Shown: piece after piece, positions 1 through 12,300 of the stretch | How the letters are laid out: each line of letters opens with the position of its first letter | How positions within the stretch are numbered: the first letter of the stretch is position 1 | Assembly: GCA_905250025.1 (NCBI GenBank) | Contig: CAJNOJ010000468.1 | Coordinates: forward strand, 1 to 64,000 | Source of the DNA: Adineta ricciae | Taxonomy: Eukaryota > Rotifera > Eurotatoria > Adinetida > Adinetidae | Length of the DNA stretch: 64,000 bases | Direction: 5' to 3' | Notes under the pieces: model-generated | Told to the model about the DNA's origin: nothing | Databases searched by the model: none | What the model saw: the letters and a program-made list of their open reading frames with translations, nothing else | Made by a program: the position numbers and the translations under genes

Positions 1-3000
1 ACGGTAGTAAATAGGGTTCCAATATGCCATTGATCGAAACCCTTTAGAGTGAGATATAGAACTAGTGCGACTGAGAGCATGCCATAACTGAATAGGCGCA
101 CAAATCGAGTAATAAACAATAAAATGATATCTCGGTCCGAATCGAAGTTACATATGAAGTATTTATTAAATAATCGTGAAATCGACACCGAGGCATGAGT
201 GAAGAAGCAATAAGGCGGAAAACACCCGATTATCTAATTAAAAGGCGTATAAAGATGTGATATTGTCCTCTTCGCGAAAGACAAAATTTTCATTCTACAA
301 AAAACGACAATCAATGAATTCTAACAGAAGTATACAGAGCTAGTAGTTAAAAAGTAACGCTCATCCTTTGGATTCGCTGACCCTTTTCTGAAAGACTTTT
401 CCAAATGTTGAACACATTCAGAGACTTCGAAAGAGAAAAAAACGCACTGCGATTGCTACTAGCATTCAACTGAATCATGGCACTATGCCACACACTAGAA
501 ATAGAATGAATAGGATACAGAGGTCCTTTTAGGAATCAGACCGATTAGTCATTTGTCAGTGGATAATTCTCCAGCACTAACTATGTTGACTGAAAAAGTC
601 ATCGCTCAACGGCTAATCAGACGGCCACCCACGGCCAACCGTTGACCTATCTCATCTGTTTTTCTATTTTCACATCACGCGCATGGAAATTTTCATAAAT
701 GCTTTACTAAGTCATTCATAGACGGACGATATACAGTAGACTACTTGAAAAGTTTGAACATTCACCTGTGTCTTCCAGCGATAATCCGATTCTTTTCTCT
801 CCTGTCAACAAAATGATATCTTGTCGAATATTTTCATTGAGAAATATCCATTCGTCAAATCCATTTCAAAATTATCTGAAGCCTGGCGAGGTTATTCTAA
901 GCGTACACTTTAGGATTAATCTAGCATTTGAATGCCTTGTCGCTTCGACAGTCATGATCTTGTATTCATTCGACTACCAAAAGAAACTAGATAAGAAATT
1001 CTTATTGTATGATTCGTTTTGAAACGAACATCTTTCATAGAGCTGCATGTGTTCAGGATACTGCTTCTACAGTCCACGCGTCTGTAGTTATTAAAATGGA
1101 ATTCCACCGACGGGTATATCACTTTGCGAACTACTTCTAATAAAATCCCATAAAAAGACATGATGTATGTAGCCTCCAAAGCAAAGATGGTACTAAGCTC
1201 ATATCACTTTTTCGGATTTCTTGAATTAGAAGCATCATTATGTACAATGCATTAGATCTTTTCATGTAAGCTCTTGAGCTACTATCTTTGTACACATGAC
1301 GTCCGTGAATAGCGTTCAGCTCACCATCTTCTACGAAAGATTTCAGAACAGATAAAGAAAAAGATCTCCTTTGTAAAGAAGAAGGAACAACCCCCGGCTC
1401 AGCGAATAAGACGAAATTCACCCTCAAATTCGAATTTCCCGACGTCAGAAATCATTCGGTATACTCTGACAATGGATGTTAATGAGTCGTGGCTAGTTAA
1501 TGAAAAATTAATAATTAATTAATCAACACTAACGTCTGATTCGTGATCCTCGACCTCGATCGACCCTTACTCGATAACCCGAAAAGTTTTCATTACTTAA
1601 TTAGCGAATTGAAATTTCCAGAAACTAACATCAGATTCGAGATCCTTGACCTCGATTAACTTGCAAGAATCACTTTGTTAGGAACATCGTTAAGTTTTCA
1701 TTGGTTTATGAAACGCTGCAATCTGATTGGCTTGGAAAAACAAACAAACAAACTTTAACCAGTTTTAACGCGGCTATAACCCTTTCTTTCAGAAAAGGGA
1801 ATAAAAAGAGGTATATTTCAATACATATATAGTACATAAATTCTTACCTTGTATTTCATCGCTTTGGCTAGCCTAAAAATAGCATTTATTTAAATAATTA
1901 ATTACTGTTCGATTTTTCATTCAAGATAATCTAGACAATACCAAAACTATGTGATAGCTAAATCCAACTCAACTCAAAACTAATTTACGGTTATGTTTTT
2001 TCGACCTAGATTGACGACAGTAAACTAGTCAGGAAACAACTACTACACTCAAGAAAAGAAGCCGCGAGTCATCTCAGATAGACAAGCTTTTACATTACGA
2101 CCATCCATTATTGGACAAAACTTTCCATGGTTTATGTCGTAATGTCAAATAATTTCTCTCAATTTCAAACATGTCACTAAGAATCGCTGTATTTTTAACA
2201 CAGGTCTCCAACTTTGGCAGAGAGTACACTAACTGTCTTCGGGAAAAGCGTTTACCTACAATATAGATGGCGCTGTTTCACAGGGGAATACACGGCTTTG
2301 ATCAAAATCGTAAATATATCTTCTGCCACACTTGAGAACTCAGGTTCGGAAACTATGGTGATTCTTTAGTGGCAATCCGAAGTTAACAGGGATTTTCTTG
2401 ACGTAGGTTATTTTAAGTGCAATGTCTGCTCTTTCAAGACTGATTCGTCTACAGATGCATTCCAATACTAAAAGGTAGTTTAAAAGCTTCGACCTCTCAT
2501 AATAAATCCATGATAGCTATGATGAACTTATACATAGGTCGTTGATTGTTATATGTGATTTATTAGAGGGCGATCGGAGCTATCATTCGAAAAAAGATTC
2601 TTTGAAATGTGTAAATGGAATACAGTTTTATGGGCATTTTACTAATCTTGAGTGAATATTTTCATCTTATATCTTTTTAGGCAAAGGAGAGGTGGTGTTA
2701 AACCATGGAATCGGCCCATCCACCAAATCGAATTTTTCCGGCACCATACATTGAAGAAAGCTTTTTTGCTTATTTCCAGCTACAAGAAACTGTTTTGCAC
2801 ACTTTTCAGTGGCAAAAAGCGTACTTTCTCGTACCCGTCTTTTATGTTGCTTTTTATCCTCATTCAGATATCAGGAGATAATGTCATTGAAAGATTTAGT
2901 GTCCTGAAAATTTCCTTTTAGTCCCATCTGATAGAGCTCGACAGTCGTAGTTGGAAACTGGTCTGTACAGTAGTGGAATGCATCTGTGTTTGATATCATA

Positions 3001-3530
3001 GGCTAAAGTATAAACAAGAGCTGATTGGAAGTGAAATCAACAGAGTTTATCATGTCTTCGCTCTTTAAAGGCTTTTGTGAATCTGGAATGTGGACGAGTA
3101 TTCAGGTAGCGTCATAAAAGGGTATCTTTTGTTCAAGTTTATTTCGAAGTTACTCTTGTTCTTCATTAGTACTATCATAAAAGTCAGAGATCTGACTAGC
3201 GTCACAGAAAAGATTGACGTAGTTTCCAGAGGATAACTGACGCTGCTTGGTTTGGTATCTTTTGAATGAGAGAGACCCTATCGCGTTTACAATATGACTG
3301 CAACACCCGACATGACGATTTCTAATTGCATCCCTATTTTAGAATTCTTTCTGAGGAAAATTCAATAAACGGACGGTGAGTAACTCGACTGCTGTGACAA
3401 GGTCTTGATGATCAATATTCTCCCATTTTGATGGAGATCTTATTAATTGGTTTTGTTGGGGAAACTGAAAGCAGACAAAAGGAACAACATTGTAGTTGAA
3501 TTGAAATAAATAGATTGAATTACCTGTTCG
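1..3530. other. Gene-poor region with dispersed repeat fragments
   Basis: I see no convincing gene here; the ORFs are short and lack recognisable motifs. A 23-bp segment at 359-381 recurs with one mismatch at 15459-15481. A short segment at 1528-1560 recurs imperfectly at 1624-1657 (spacing 96 bp) and again near 16051. The following 140 bp (to about 1805) also resembles 16100-16240, including a 'ttttcattgg' block and a 'ttcagaaaa(a)gg' block. The region therefore holds old copies of a dispersed repeat family rather than unique coding DNA. Confidence 0.5.
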
Positions 3531-3539
3531 AATGTTTTG

Positions 3540-4110
3540 CTCCTATTCAGTATAGATAACACTCGTTGTGTCACTCTTTTCATTTCAAGAGTGGAGATAA
3601 CCATCGATGTCCAAAGCGGTTCATGAGAGAGCATACAATCAACATACATGTTTCTAAATGCGACAATGAAGAATTCTGCACGATGATGGAGAAGAAGTTC
3701 ATCTGCTTCATTCTTCCATGCACTGTCTCTACAATTCGCCGTATTTCGGTGATGCATCTGGACTGATTATATTCTTTGGATGAGAACTGTCGACGACGAT
3801 TTAGAAACGATGGCATTGATACTTCTAAACCGAGTTCTTACATTGCATCAGCAGAATCTATAGACCATCTGTCGAGCACGAGTACATCGCCCTTGAAATT
3901 TTTAACAGGGACAGTATGTCTTTTTAATATAGAATTGAAAAGCTCATCTCCTTCAACCAATTGAGAATGTCCTAAGTATATCTAGAGATGATGTTGTTAA
4001 TATTGTCAGAGAAGAACGTTCTGAGACATGCAATCATGTAGCCGGTGGTCAGAACTAGCATCATTGGCTTCAATAACAATCTTTTTCTAAGCAGACTGAA
4101 TGATTTTCTT
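3540..4110 (-). pseudogene. Decayed DDE_Tnp_4 (Harbinger/ISL2EU-like) transposase
   Basis: Minus-strand translation gives, in order, a 'KPMMLVLTTGY' block (about 4060), a 'GDVLVLDR' block followed by 'DSADAM' (about 3880), then 'PSFLNRRRQF' and 'IRRIVETVHGRMKQ' (3690-3815). That order and spacing match the C-terminal half of DDE superfamily endonucleases (Pfam DDE_Tnp_4). The Asp in VLD and the Glu in IVET would be the second and third catalytic acids. It is broken by an in-frame TAA after 'DSADAM' and by frame changes further upstream; the N-terminal part was not found. The family call rests on motif recall. Confidence 0.7.
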
Positions 4111-4119
4111 TGGAATTCG

Positions 4120-4680
4120 TCGCACATGTAATTAATTCATGTATCGACTTATGTTGTTTTTAAAATTGACCTACGTAATCTTGTTCCTCAATTAATGAAA
4201 TAAACATTGATTCTTGACCAACTGTGTTAGCCTTTGGAAGTCGAATCTAAGTTTCTAATAGGATCCTGGAAGATTAGGAAAGATCAATCAATCTAGAGAT
4301 GCAATATAAAAGTTTCCCCAAATAGGGCAATGTCACTTGACTTGTATTCCTCGTGCAAAAGCCACCAATGGAATATTTGATAAAGAAAAGGCATTCATAT
4401 TGTGTTTAGTTTTATTTGTTTGATTGCCAGCAAACATACTTCGATCTTTTCCCATGTATATTATATCATTGGTTTGCTCATTTTATACGTTTCTTGGACG
4501 AGAAAAAGAAAAAAACTGCTATGTGCAACATATGTTGATTCGTTTCTTTCGCTTTTTTTCGACATGGAGCTTCTTACAGTCGAGGAAATAATTAATGAAA
4601 CAATTCTGATACTGATATAAAACAAGATAAGATATTCATGTTTTACTTGATATATATTTCTTTTAATCAGTATAGAAATA
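4120..4680. other. Intergenic, nothing recognised
   Basis: AT-rich sequence between the transposase remnant and the PAN-domain gene. No coding pattern, tandem repeat or RNA motif was recognised. Confidence 0.4.
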
Positions 4681-4684
4681 ATTG

Positions 4685-5199
4685 TTAAACTGGAAAATAA
4701 GCACTATCGATAGAATCACTTTCGAAAGATGTTATATTGGCTTCGATCCAACATTGATTTCTCGAACCTGGATTAGTATGATTTGACCAAATCCAAGAAA
4801 ATCCACGACAATTTATGGTTGATAAACATAAATTGCAACACTGTGTAAAAGTCATTGATGATTGAGATATTATATCACCACGAGGTATANCAGATAATTA
4901 TTTAAATTCAGAATATTGTTTATATGAAATAATTGACAAGTAAAATTAATTTTTTGAAAAGTAATTACAGTACATTGAATTTGTTCTAGACATTTCAGTT
5001 GACATTGACGTATATTTAATGTAATTGTTTTTAGAAATGGCAAACAAGTTGTTGTTTCACATTTCAATCTTTGTTCCGGATAGAAGTTCATTTTAAATGA
5101 TCGAATATTTTCCGTTTGTGTTTGTGTCTGTGTAATAAATAAAAATATCATTGGAAACAAAATACTTCTTAACATTTTAACGAACAAGGCTGTTATCAA
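4685..5199 (-). CDS. PAN/apple-like secreted protein, incomplete at a gap
   Basis: The first part (5199-4891) starts with a hydrophobic stretch that reads as a signal peptide ('SILFPMIFLFI'). A cysteine-patterned domain follows: C..TTC, then 'QCQLKCLEQIQC' and a 'C.LF' ending. This spacing is typical of PAN/apple domains, which bind protein or carbohydrate extracellularly. Beyond the N at 4890 a second part (4889-4685) shows 'CCNLCLSTINCRGFSW', a second PAN-like half, and ends at a TAA (4685-4687). The two parts are in different frames, so the gap hides sequence. Start choice among the early Met codons (5199 or a few codons later) is uncertain. Not clearly a pseudogene; the ligand is unknown. 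Confidence 0.55.
4890..4890. other. Assembly gap (single N)
   Basis: A single N interrupts the PAN/apple-like gene. Reading frame does not continue across it, so it is a collapsed gap of unknown length rather than one ambiguous base. Confidence 0.8.
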
Positions 5200-5789
5200 T
5201 ATTAGAAATGAAAATGATATAATTTTCTTTTTCTTCTTCTTATGTTTTTTCCTTCAATAATATTATTCTTAAATTAATTGATATTTTATTCGGATTCTCT
5301 TAGCAAACCATATGTCTAAGAAACGAAAGCATGTCATCTATTTTAAGTATATAGTATTTTATATAAGAAAATAATTTCTCTTACTTTGTCTTATAACATA
5401 AAAAGAGAAAATTCTCATTCTTGGTTAACTGATAAAAATTTCAATTGTGAGTTAAAGAAAAGAGAACTTTGTATTTTGTTCATCAAAGATAAGTCTAGGA
5501 GATAAAAGACTTCAATGGAAAGAACTCCCTATTGATGAAAAAGATCATTTTGCAGCAAATTCATGTATAACAAATGAATATTAACTAATATAATCATTAT
5601 AATGGCCTTTGTCTGGTAACGGTATTGTGGTATAATACTATAAGAATATAGAATTGATTAAGAAGTTCATCGTACAAATACGGATATATTGAGTATTGAA
5701 TTCCTACCAATAGAGACGAATGAGACAAATGCTATAGCATCGTAGTATAGACAAACTATCGAAAATATATTTGTCGAAAAGAAATATTG

Positions 5790-6080
5790 TATTTTTAAAA
5801 AATAAATAATGCTCGTCGAGAGTGACTCGCATTACTCTCGACTAAAACAGTAGCTCAACAACGTACAATAGTTTTCATTCATGTTCCATACCAAAAAAAT
5901 CAGAAATATCTAATTAGGTTTGACTTCTAGAACTGATTTCAGGATCGCTATCTATCTCTCTGTTTAGCGTGCATTTCTAAATAAAGATCATTGTGAAAAT
6001 GAAACGGTAACTACTCAAGAGCGGGTAACTTGAACTTTCCACCTTTAAACACGCCTCCGTTTTTTAACGAAACGATGAAT
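5790..6080. repeat. Dispersed repeat, related copies at 27.6 and 35.1 kb
   Basis: The segment around 5800-5830 contains 'gtcgagagtgactcgcatta', which recurs in inverted orientation at about 27603-27622. The next segment ('ctcgactaaa.cagtagctcaa', then 'aaatg.aacggtaact' near 6000) recurs in direct orientation and diverged at 35140-35350. At least three window positions thus share one repeat family. No coding capacity seen. Confidence 0.65.
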
Positions 6081-6239
6081 AGCATGAAGTGGCAAATCTC
6101 AAACTGTTACCAGTTTGAAAAGCTGAGTGTGAAAATTTTCAAAACTTGAAATTCAACTCAAGTATATTGTAAGGCTGAGTTGTTGGAAAGTTCCTGATGT
6201 TGTTAGAAAATTAACAATATTCTACTCGAGTTGACTGAT

Positions 6240-6397
6240 AAATACGAAATATTTAGACATGTATATTGCTCGACAAGCTAGATGAGCAGATATCAGATAT
6301 TTAGTCACGTATATTCCCAACAGGTTTCAGAACCAGATATCAGATATTTAGTCACGTATATTCCCAACAAGTTTCAGAACCAGATATCAGATATTTA
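6240..6397. repeat. 47-bp tandem repeat, about three copies
   Basis: 'cagatatcagatattta' begins at 6287, 6334 and 6381, a period of exactly 47 bp. A more diverged unit precedes it from about 6246. The two central units are nearly identical. It lies about 190 bp beyond the stop codon of the KDZ transposase, a position compatible with a subterminal repeat. Confidence 0.85.
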
Positions 6398-6582
6398 CTA
6401 TTATCCTTCTCTGACTCAATAAGTTTTAAATAATGTACAAGTTCGTTGATAAAATATTTATGTATCATTTCAATGGTGCACCTATAGAGAAATTTGAAAC
6501 TGCTGGAATATATAAAATGGCTATGATAAATAACGAATAAAAAAAACTAAATAAAGTCATGAAGTATGGATTCAAAGGATTG

Positions 6583-9161
6583 TCAAACCCCTTGCTCGAA
6601 CGAACTTATACCAGTTGTCATACAATTTTTTAAATGAAATAACATTGTAAAAAATATTGTGGACTTTGGATAACTATATCCTCTGAAAGAGTTTTTGAAC
6701 TTTGACATATACGAAAACATCTGCTCAGCAACTTGCGTATTAATCGAATTATAAATGTCTTTATGAGATGGATCATCAGGTCTCATAATTGTTTTACACA
6801 TATGTCTTTTGTGATTTTTCACATGAAATCGATCAATTGCCATGGTTAATGATGTTAAAAATTCTGTAAATTCTGTTGACTTTAAATTATCTGAACCAAA
6901 GTGTTTCTCTACGAACAGCTTCAAGGTACAAGCGCAATCGTAGCACATAGCTGTTGGTAACGGACCATATCGTGATATTGTTAAAATATGGTGTAAAACA
7001 CGTCGCACTATTATTAAATTAAACGAAAAGTATTTGTTTTATTTCATGCTGGTTAATATAAATCTTCTATAATTACTTCCTTCAGAACATGGTTGTTCTG
7101 TAAATCCAACTATAACCGAACAATTCAAGAATGTAGCTAAGAAACCATAAGAACTAATTTTTGAACTACAACCAATTCCAGATCTGAATACATTGCACAA
7201 ATTATCATCATAACGACCATCTTTGTCAATGTACTCAATCAATGCCTCCTTATCTAAGTGTATTTCTTTATGGTCTTGATCAATAAGATGCACCGTAGCT
7301 GATGACAATATTGATGGTTGATGATGTTGACAAAATCTGTGATCGACATTAGGTGCTATAACAACGGAATATGATGAATTAATTAACAATGAAAAAAATT
7401 GACAATGATATGCTATCGGTCTTGAAACAATACGTTAAATCTTCAATAGCATCGCCGGATTTCACTCTTTTCATAGGATATTTCTTCTATTCTCTCTAGT
7501 ATGAAATATGTGCGGTTCGATGTTATCCGATATATATTTTTTTTCTCTCTTCCCCTCTTATACATACATATGTATGTATCGAATATGTCTAGCACTTCAA
7601 TTATTATCGTCTATACTCCACAAACATAAATTTACAACCAAACTCGAATCCCGAAGAGAATAATGATATGGTAAGAAAAACAAAATAATAGAAAGGACGA
7701 TAACATATCGATATCATAAAAAAAACGAATAGTCCATCAATAATCACTTTTTTTCTCTCGTTTCAGCTTTATATTAGATCCTTACATTATGTTACAATAT
7801 CGGATTTTATTTTAATTGATTGTAAAAATGTAAACCTGAACTTTTATAAATGAAAATATTTATAGGTATATTTCTTCAAGAACTATTTCGATCCAAATGA
7901 ATTCACGTATATCTATGGGACAGATTAGTAAAAGCAAATTTACCTTTTCTTAAAGGAGAATATAAACATCCCATTTGAACCAGTCCAAATTCAGGTATTG
8001 TATCATCAAACACATTCTTATATTGACATATCAAACGATTTGCTTTCTGATGCCCATCAACAACAAAGACTTTTGAGCATGTAACTGGATCGCATGCTTT
8101 TGTAAATCGTTGATGTTGTGTCCAGAAACCAACGAAATGTTTATACAAATCCAATTTTGCCGCTAAAAAATAATCATTACATTCTTTTATATCTCTTACA
8201 GACATTGGTACAGCTACAACATTGTGTTTTGTCGTCATGAAGGTAAACTTTGCTATATTAATAATAAGCCATGTCATTTGGAGAACTTTTCCGTTTAGTA
8301 TAGTTCTACGAAAATATGAGCGATAGATTTTGAAAAGTTACAATATGAATGACTTGTCTTACGTTTCACAATTATCAACTATTGTACTCATGAATGATTT
8401 ATCTTCTCTTTCTCTAACTATTGCTATTCTTGAATTGTAGGCTTGTGTATATCCATCAAACGACAAAGTATTTTTGACCAGATGATGGTCAAAATCAAGT
8501 AATAAATTTTGATCAAATATTTGATTTCCATTCAGATAAATAAATCGATCATTTTTAATTGATTCGTTCGTAATAAATTTCATCTTATTTTTTGTATAAA
8601 AATTCGGAAAAATTTCTACACCACAAGCATCACAAGAACAAGTAGCAATCACTATGTAGAAAATAGAACTTCAATCATTCTCGATTAATGGAAAATTTAA
8701 TGTAACATACGTGCTTTATAGTTACGTGTTAATGACAAAACCGTCTTTGGACGATGAGAGAAAACGACTTTTAATTCTTTCTTACAAACAACACATTCAT
8801 CGGTATATGGCTTCAGATATAATTCACATGCACCATTAAATTCAGCAAATCTATCGTTCTGATACTTTTGAATCATTTCATTAACTGATTGTTGTTGAAA
8901 CATATGATTATATGCTGGATTAATAGAGATAAATTCAATCATTGATTTTATCACATGAATTTCATACGACTTTTGATAATGTAAATTAATTATATTCATG
9001 ATGTGATCATATCTATTTTGCAGTTCTTTTGGAAAAACCTTGTTGAGCATCATCGTGTGAAATATCTCATTTAAACCCATCGAACGTGTCATTAAAATTA
9101 AGGTATGTTCCGCATCAGTGAGTTCCACCAACTTTAGTGATGACGAAGAGTTGCTATCCAT
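6583..9161 (-). CDS. KDZ-type DNA transposase (CxC5/6-like), intact
   Basis: Five exons: 9161-8711, 8651-8363, 8305-7944, 7355-7077 and 7007-6583. All have GT-AG junctions and the frame closes to give 601 aa. The N-terminal half carries zinc-type cysteine pairs (CVVC near residue 123, and 'CSCDAC' after the first intron), matching the CxC clusters of KDZ transposases. Then come 'VDGHQK' (Asp about 330), 'CQHH', 'CYDCAC' (Asp about 484), 'IDRFHVKNHKRHMC', and 'NTQVAEQMF' (Glu about 555). These fit the DDE-type catalytic core described for the Kyakuja-Dileera-Zisupton superfamily; the residue assignments are mine. It lies 232 bp downstream of the DUF3987-like gene on the same strand. The unusually long 588-bp intron 3 holds no visible gene. 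Complete frame and splice sites suggest a recent or still active copy. Confidence 0.85.
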
Positions 9162-9393
9162 TCAATTCGATTATCTAAAAAAAAGATTAAAAAGCATATC
9201 AAGAAAATGTCATTTTGCAATGTTGATTGCTAATAGAATTTCCTTCTTGCGTTGTAATAGTAAAAATTCGTTAAAAATATATGTAAGAAGGCGAGTAAAC
9301 AATATTTGAAGTCGAACTATATAAAGAAGGTAAAAATCAATAAGAAGACTGCGTAATTTCTGTCAAATTAAAGTAGAATTAATGAGAGGCCAT

Positions 9394-12300
9394 TTAATTT
9401 TTTCTTAATTTCTTAGTTTGCGTTCGTGTTTGCGGATGTACACCATAGTTTTCATCAGTTTCGGCCTGCCTTTTACGACGATGTAGTTGTGATCTAGTAT
9501 GTATTACTTCATTCTCCTCGGCGTGTTGATTTTGTTTTTCAGCATCTTTTGTGTTGTTATTTGTTGTCTTTTCTGTATAGTCTTTTATTGGTGAACGTTG
9601 TGGAATCGATGTTGACACCCCACTTTCAATATTTCTCTCGTCAATTATCATATCACATGGACGAAATTGTTCTTTATTCCATCGTACATGTTCCTTATAG
9701 AAGAAATTTGATCCCATCTTCTCAATAAACGTTTCTGACAAAGTCCAATTATTAGCGGTAAAAACATTGTCTTGTTGGTGAGGATAAAAGCATTTGAGAT
9801 ATTCTTCATACGTTAGGTTAACCTACAAAATCGATTTGGAAATTATTATCAAATATAAACAGTCTCAATATGAAAAGTATGATTATTAACCTCTTTCTGT
9901 AACAATTGGATGAATTCAAGTCTAGCTGCATCAGTGTTGGTCAATGGAGCACTTCTATCAAAAAAATATACGGTAAATGATCAAAATTTGTATAAATTTT
10001 TTTACTTAATCCATCCTTCTCTCAATATAGGTTTTTTGTTTTTCTCTGATACTTTTTTTGAACGACTTGGTTCAATCCAGAACTGATCTCCATATGTCAG
10101 TAGCTTTGAATCAATCAAACGTTTTACTGCATCCAACCTCAGTTGTGGTTTGTTACAAATTTGAGTAAGATCAGTTTTCGTATATACGACAGATTTCCAA
10201 GTCATTATATTTTTCATGACTTTTTTCACTGCAAGCTCATGTTTGGCATCGCAAGTATTTGTAACTAAATACAATAAAAACGAGACGATCTTCAATACAA
10301 AATAAAGGTAAAACACAAACTTTCTTTAACTGTTGGTGATGTTAATGTATGTGAACTGTTGGATTCAATATTATCAATTTGTTCAAAAGACATTGCTGAT
10401 AAATTATCAATCCTTTCTGAAGAATGATTATTTTCAAGTGCAGATTCTTCTAATGAGAACAATAAAAGTGTAATAAAATTGATACGTTAAATATTGTAGT
10501 GCTTACGAGTCATAGGTATATCGGGTTGACTACTCAATGCCTCAATGTAACAATCATGCTGTGGCACGGAACTCTCTGCAACAATATTCTGGTGTATGTT
10601 AACTTGAATTGGTGTTATAGTTTGACCTGTTGCTTTAGATGCTGGTGCACAAAATGCCGTTGTAGTTGGTTGATTTCGATTATTTGTTTGCTGCGTACAA
10701 GTACCTACAGTCCAATTCTCAATATCATGAAATTGAACATCAAATGCATCTGGATCTTGGACAATAAAACTTCCAGTACCGACTTCATGAATAATCGAAT
10801 TAGCAATATGACTTTGTATTATATTGGTCAATGCATCTCGATACTTCGCATATTGATTAACTAAACATGAACTACCTGCAAAGATTTTTAATGTCATCTT
10901 GGAAAGACTATTATTCGGTGGAATGGAACACTTTTCGTATATCGTACAATATTCATCGATGTTTATACCATGTTTCAACATCTTAGCAACGAATTCTTTT
11001 CGCATTGGATCATTTGTTGATGGTGGTGGTATTTTCATATACGCTTTGACATTGTGTCCTCGAATATTGGTCAAAAAGTAATTGTATTTCAATAAATTAT
11101 CTTGCATCAGCTCGTTAATCGCACGTTCTCCCAAAGCTGGTCTATTTTTGATAATTCCACTAAACAACAAAAAACGTTATAGATATCAATCAGTTACTTT
11201 AAATCAAGATCTTTCTTTAATACATACGTTTCGCCGGTGATAGGATGCTTCACACTTATCGCTGATGTCGGAAATATGTTAAAGTCCAGGTACATTATCA
11301 ATTCTTTAAGTGACTTTTGTCGAGCTGAAACGGAAGGTGGTAATGAAATCAAATTAGTTGGAGAAGTGTAATCAATCGTGAATAGTTTTGTAACAATTCG
11401 AAGATAATATTCATACAATTCCCATCCAATTAATACTGCATCTTTACTAACAATAATCATTGGATCTGTTACTACTTTTTCATCTTCCATGCTTAACAGG
11501 TAAGTTTTATCGTACTTGTAATAATCCTTTTTAATAATTTCTTCGACAGTTCTTATAAAACTTTCGTTAATGAAAGAATTCGGGTTGTCACCTTCACTAA
11601 AAGCAACAAAATCTTTCACCTGCTCAAGTATATGCATACAATTTAAAAATAATTGAACTAAGCAAGCCAAGCGAGGAACTATTGCTTTCGCCTTGGCATA
11701 AAAGTCCGTTATTTGTTGTTGCTGATTTTGTTTCATATTGTGATTGTCGACTAAATCAGCAATAAGATTCCAAATGGTAAACATAGCGGAGCTGGGTGCT
11801 TGTGTTTGATCGTCAATATTTTGTGATGATGGTACTTGATTGGATGTTACTATGATAATAAAATGAAATCGAGCAATGTCTTATCAATTTAATAGATCTT
11901 TTACCACCCGCAAATTTCATTCGCTCCGCTTCCGACATCTCAAACACATATCTGACTGACCCAAAGAGATGCGAAATCACACATAAGTGAGTAAAAGATG
12001 GACTCTTCTTCAGATCATTATTGATTTGAAAACTAAAAGAAGAAGATCATACATCAATTCATGTTTGATGATACTATTATGATCTCACTGTTGAGGTCTT
12101 GAACACAAGACCTTAGGTATGCACATGTAAAGAAACCGATTGTGAGATCCATCAAAACCGGTGCAATTTAACCAATTTCTCATATTTTTCATTAATTTAC
12201 CACCTGTTGTAGCAATCAAGATTGTTAAGCGTTTATCTTTAATTTCAACACATGTTGATCCAGTAGTTCTTAGTGAATTATCAAATCTAATAGCAAAAAT

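Noticed and set aside
952-1427. Minus-strand ORFs of 75 and 96 aa
   Set aside because: They have no motif and lie in a region of dispersed repeats; such lengths are expected by chance.
10499-11081. Plus-strand ORFs of 121 and 60 aa
   Set aside because: They are antisense shadows of exon 6 of the DUF3987-like gene.
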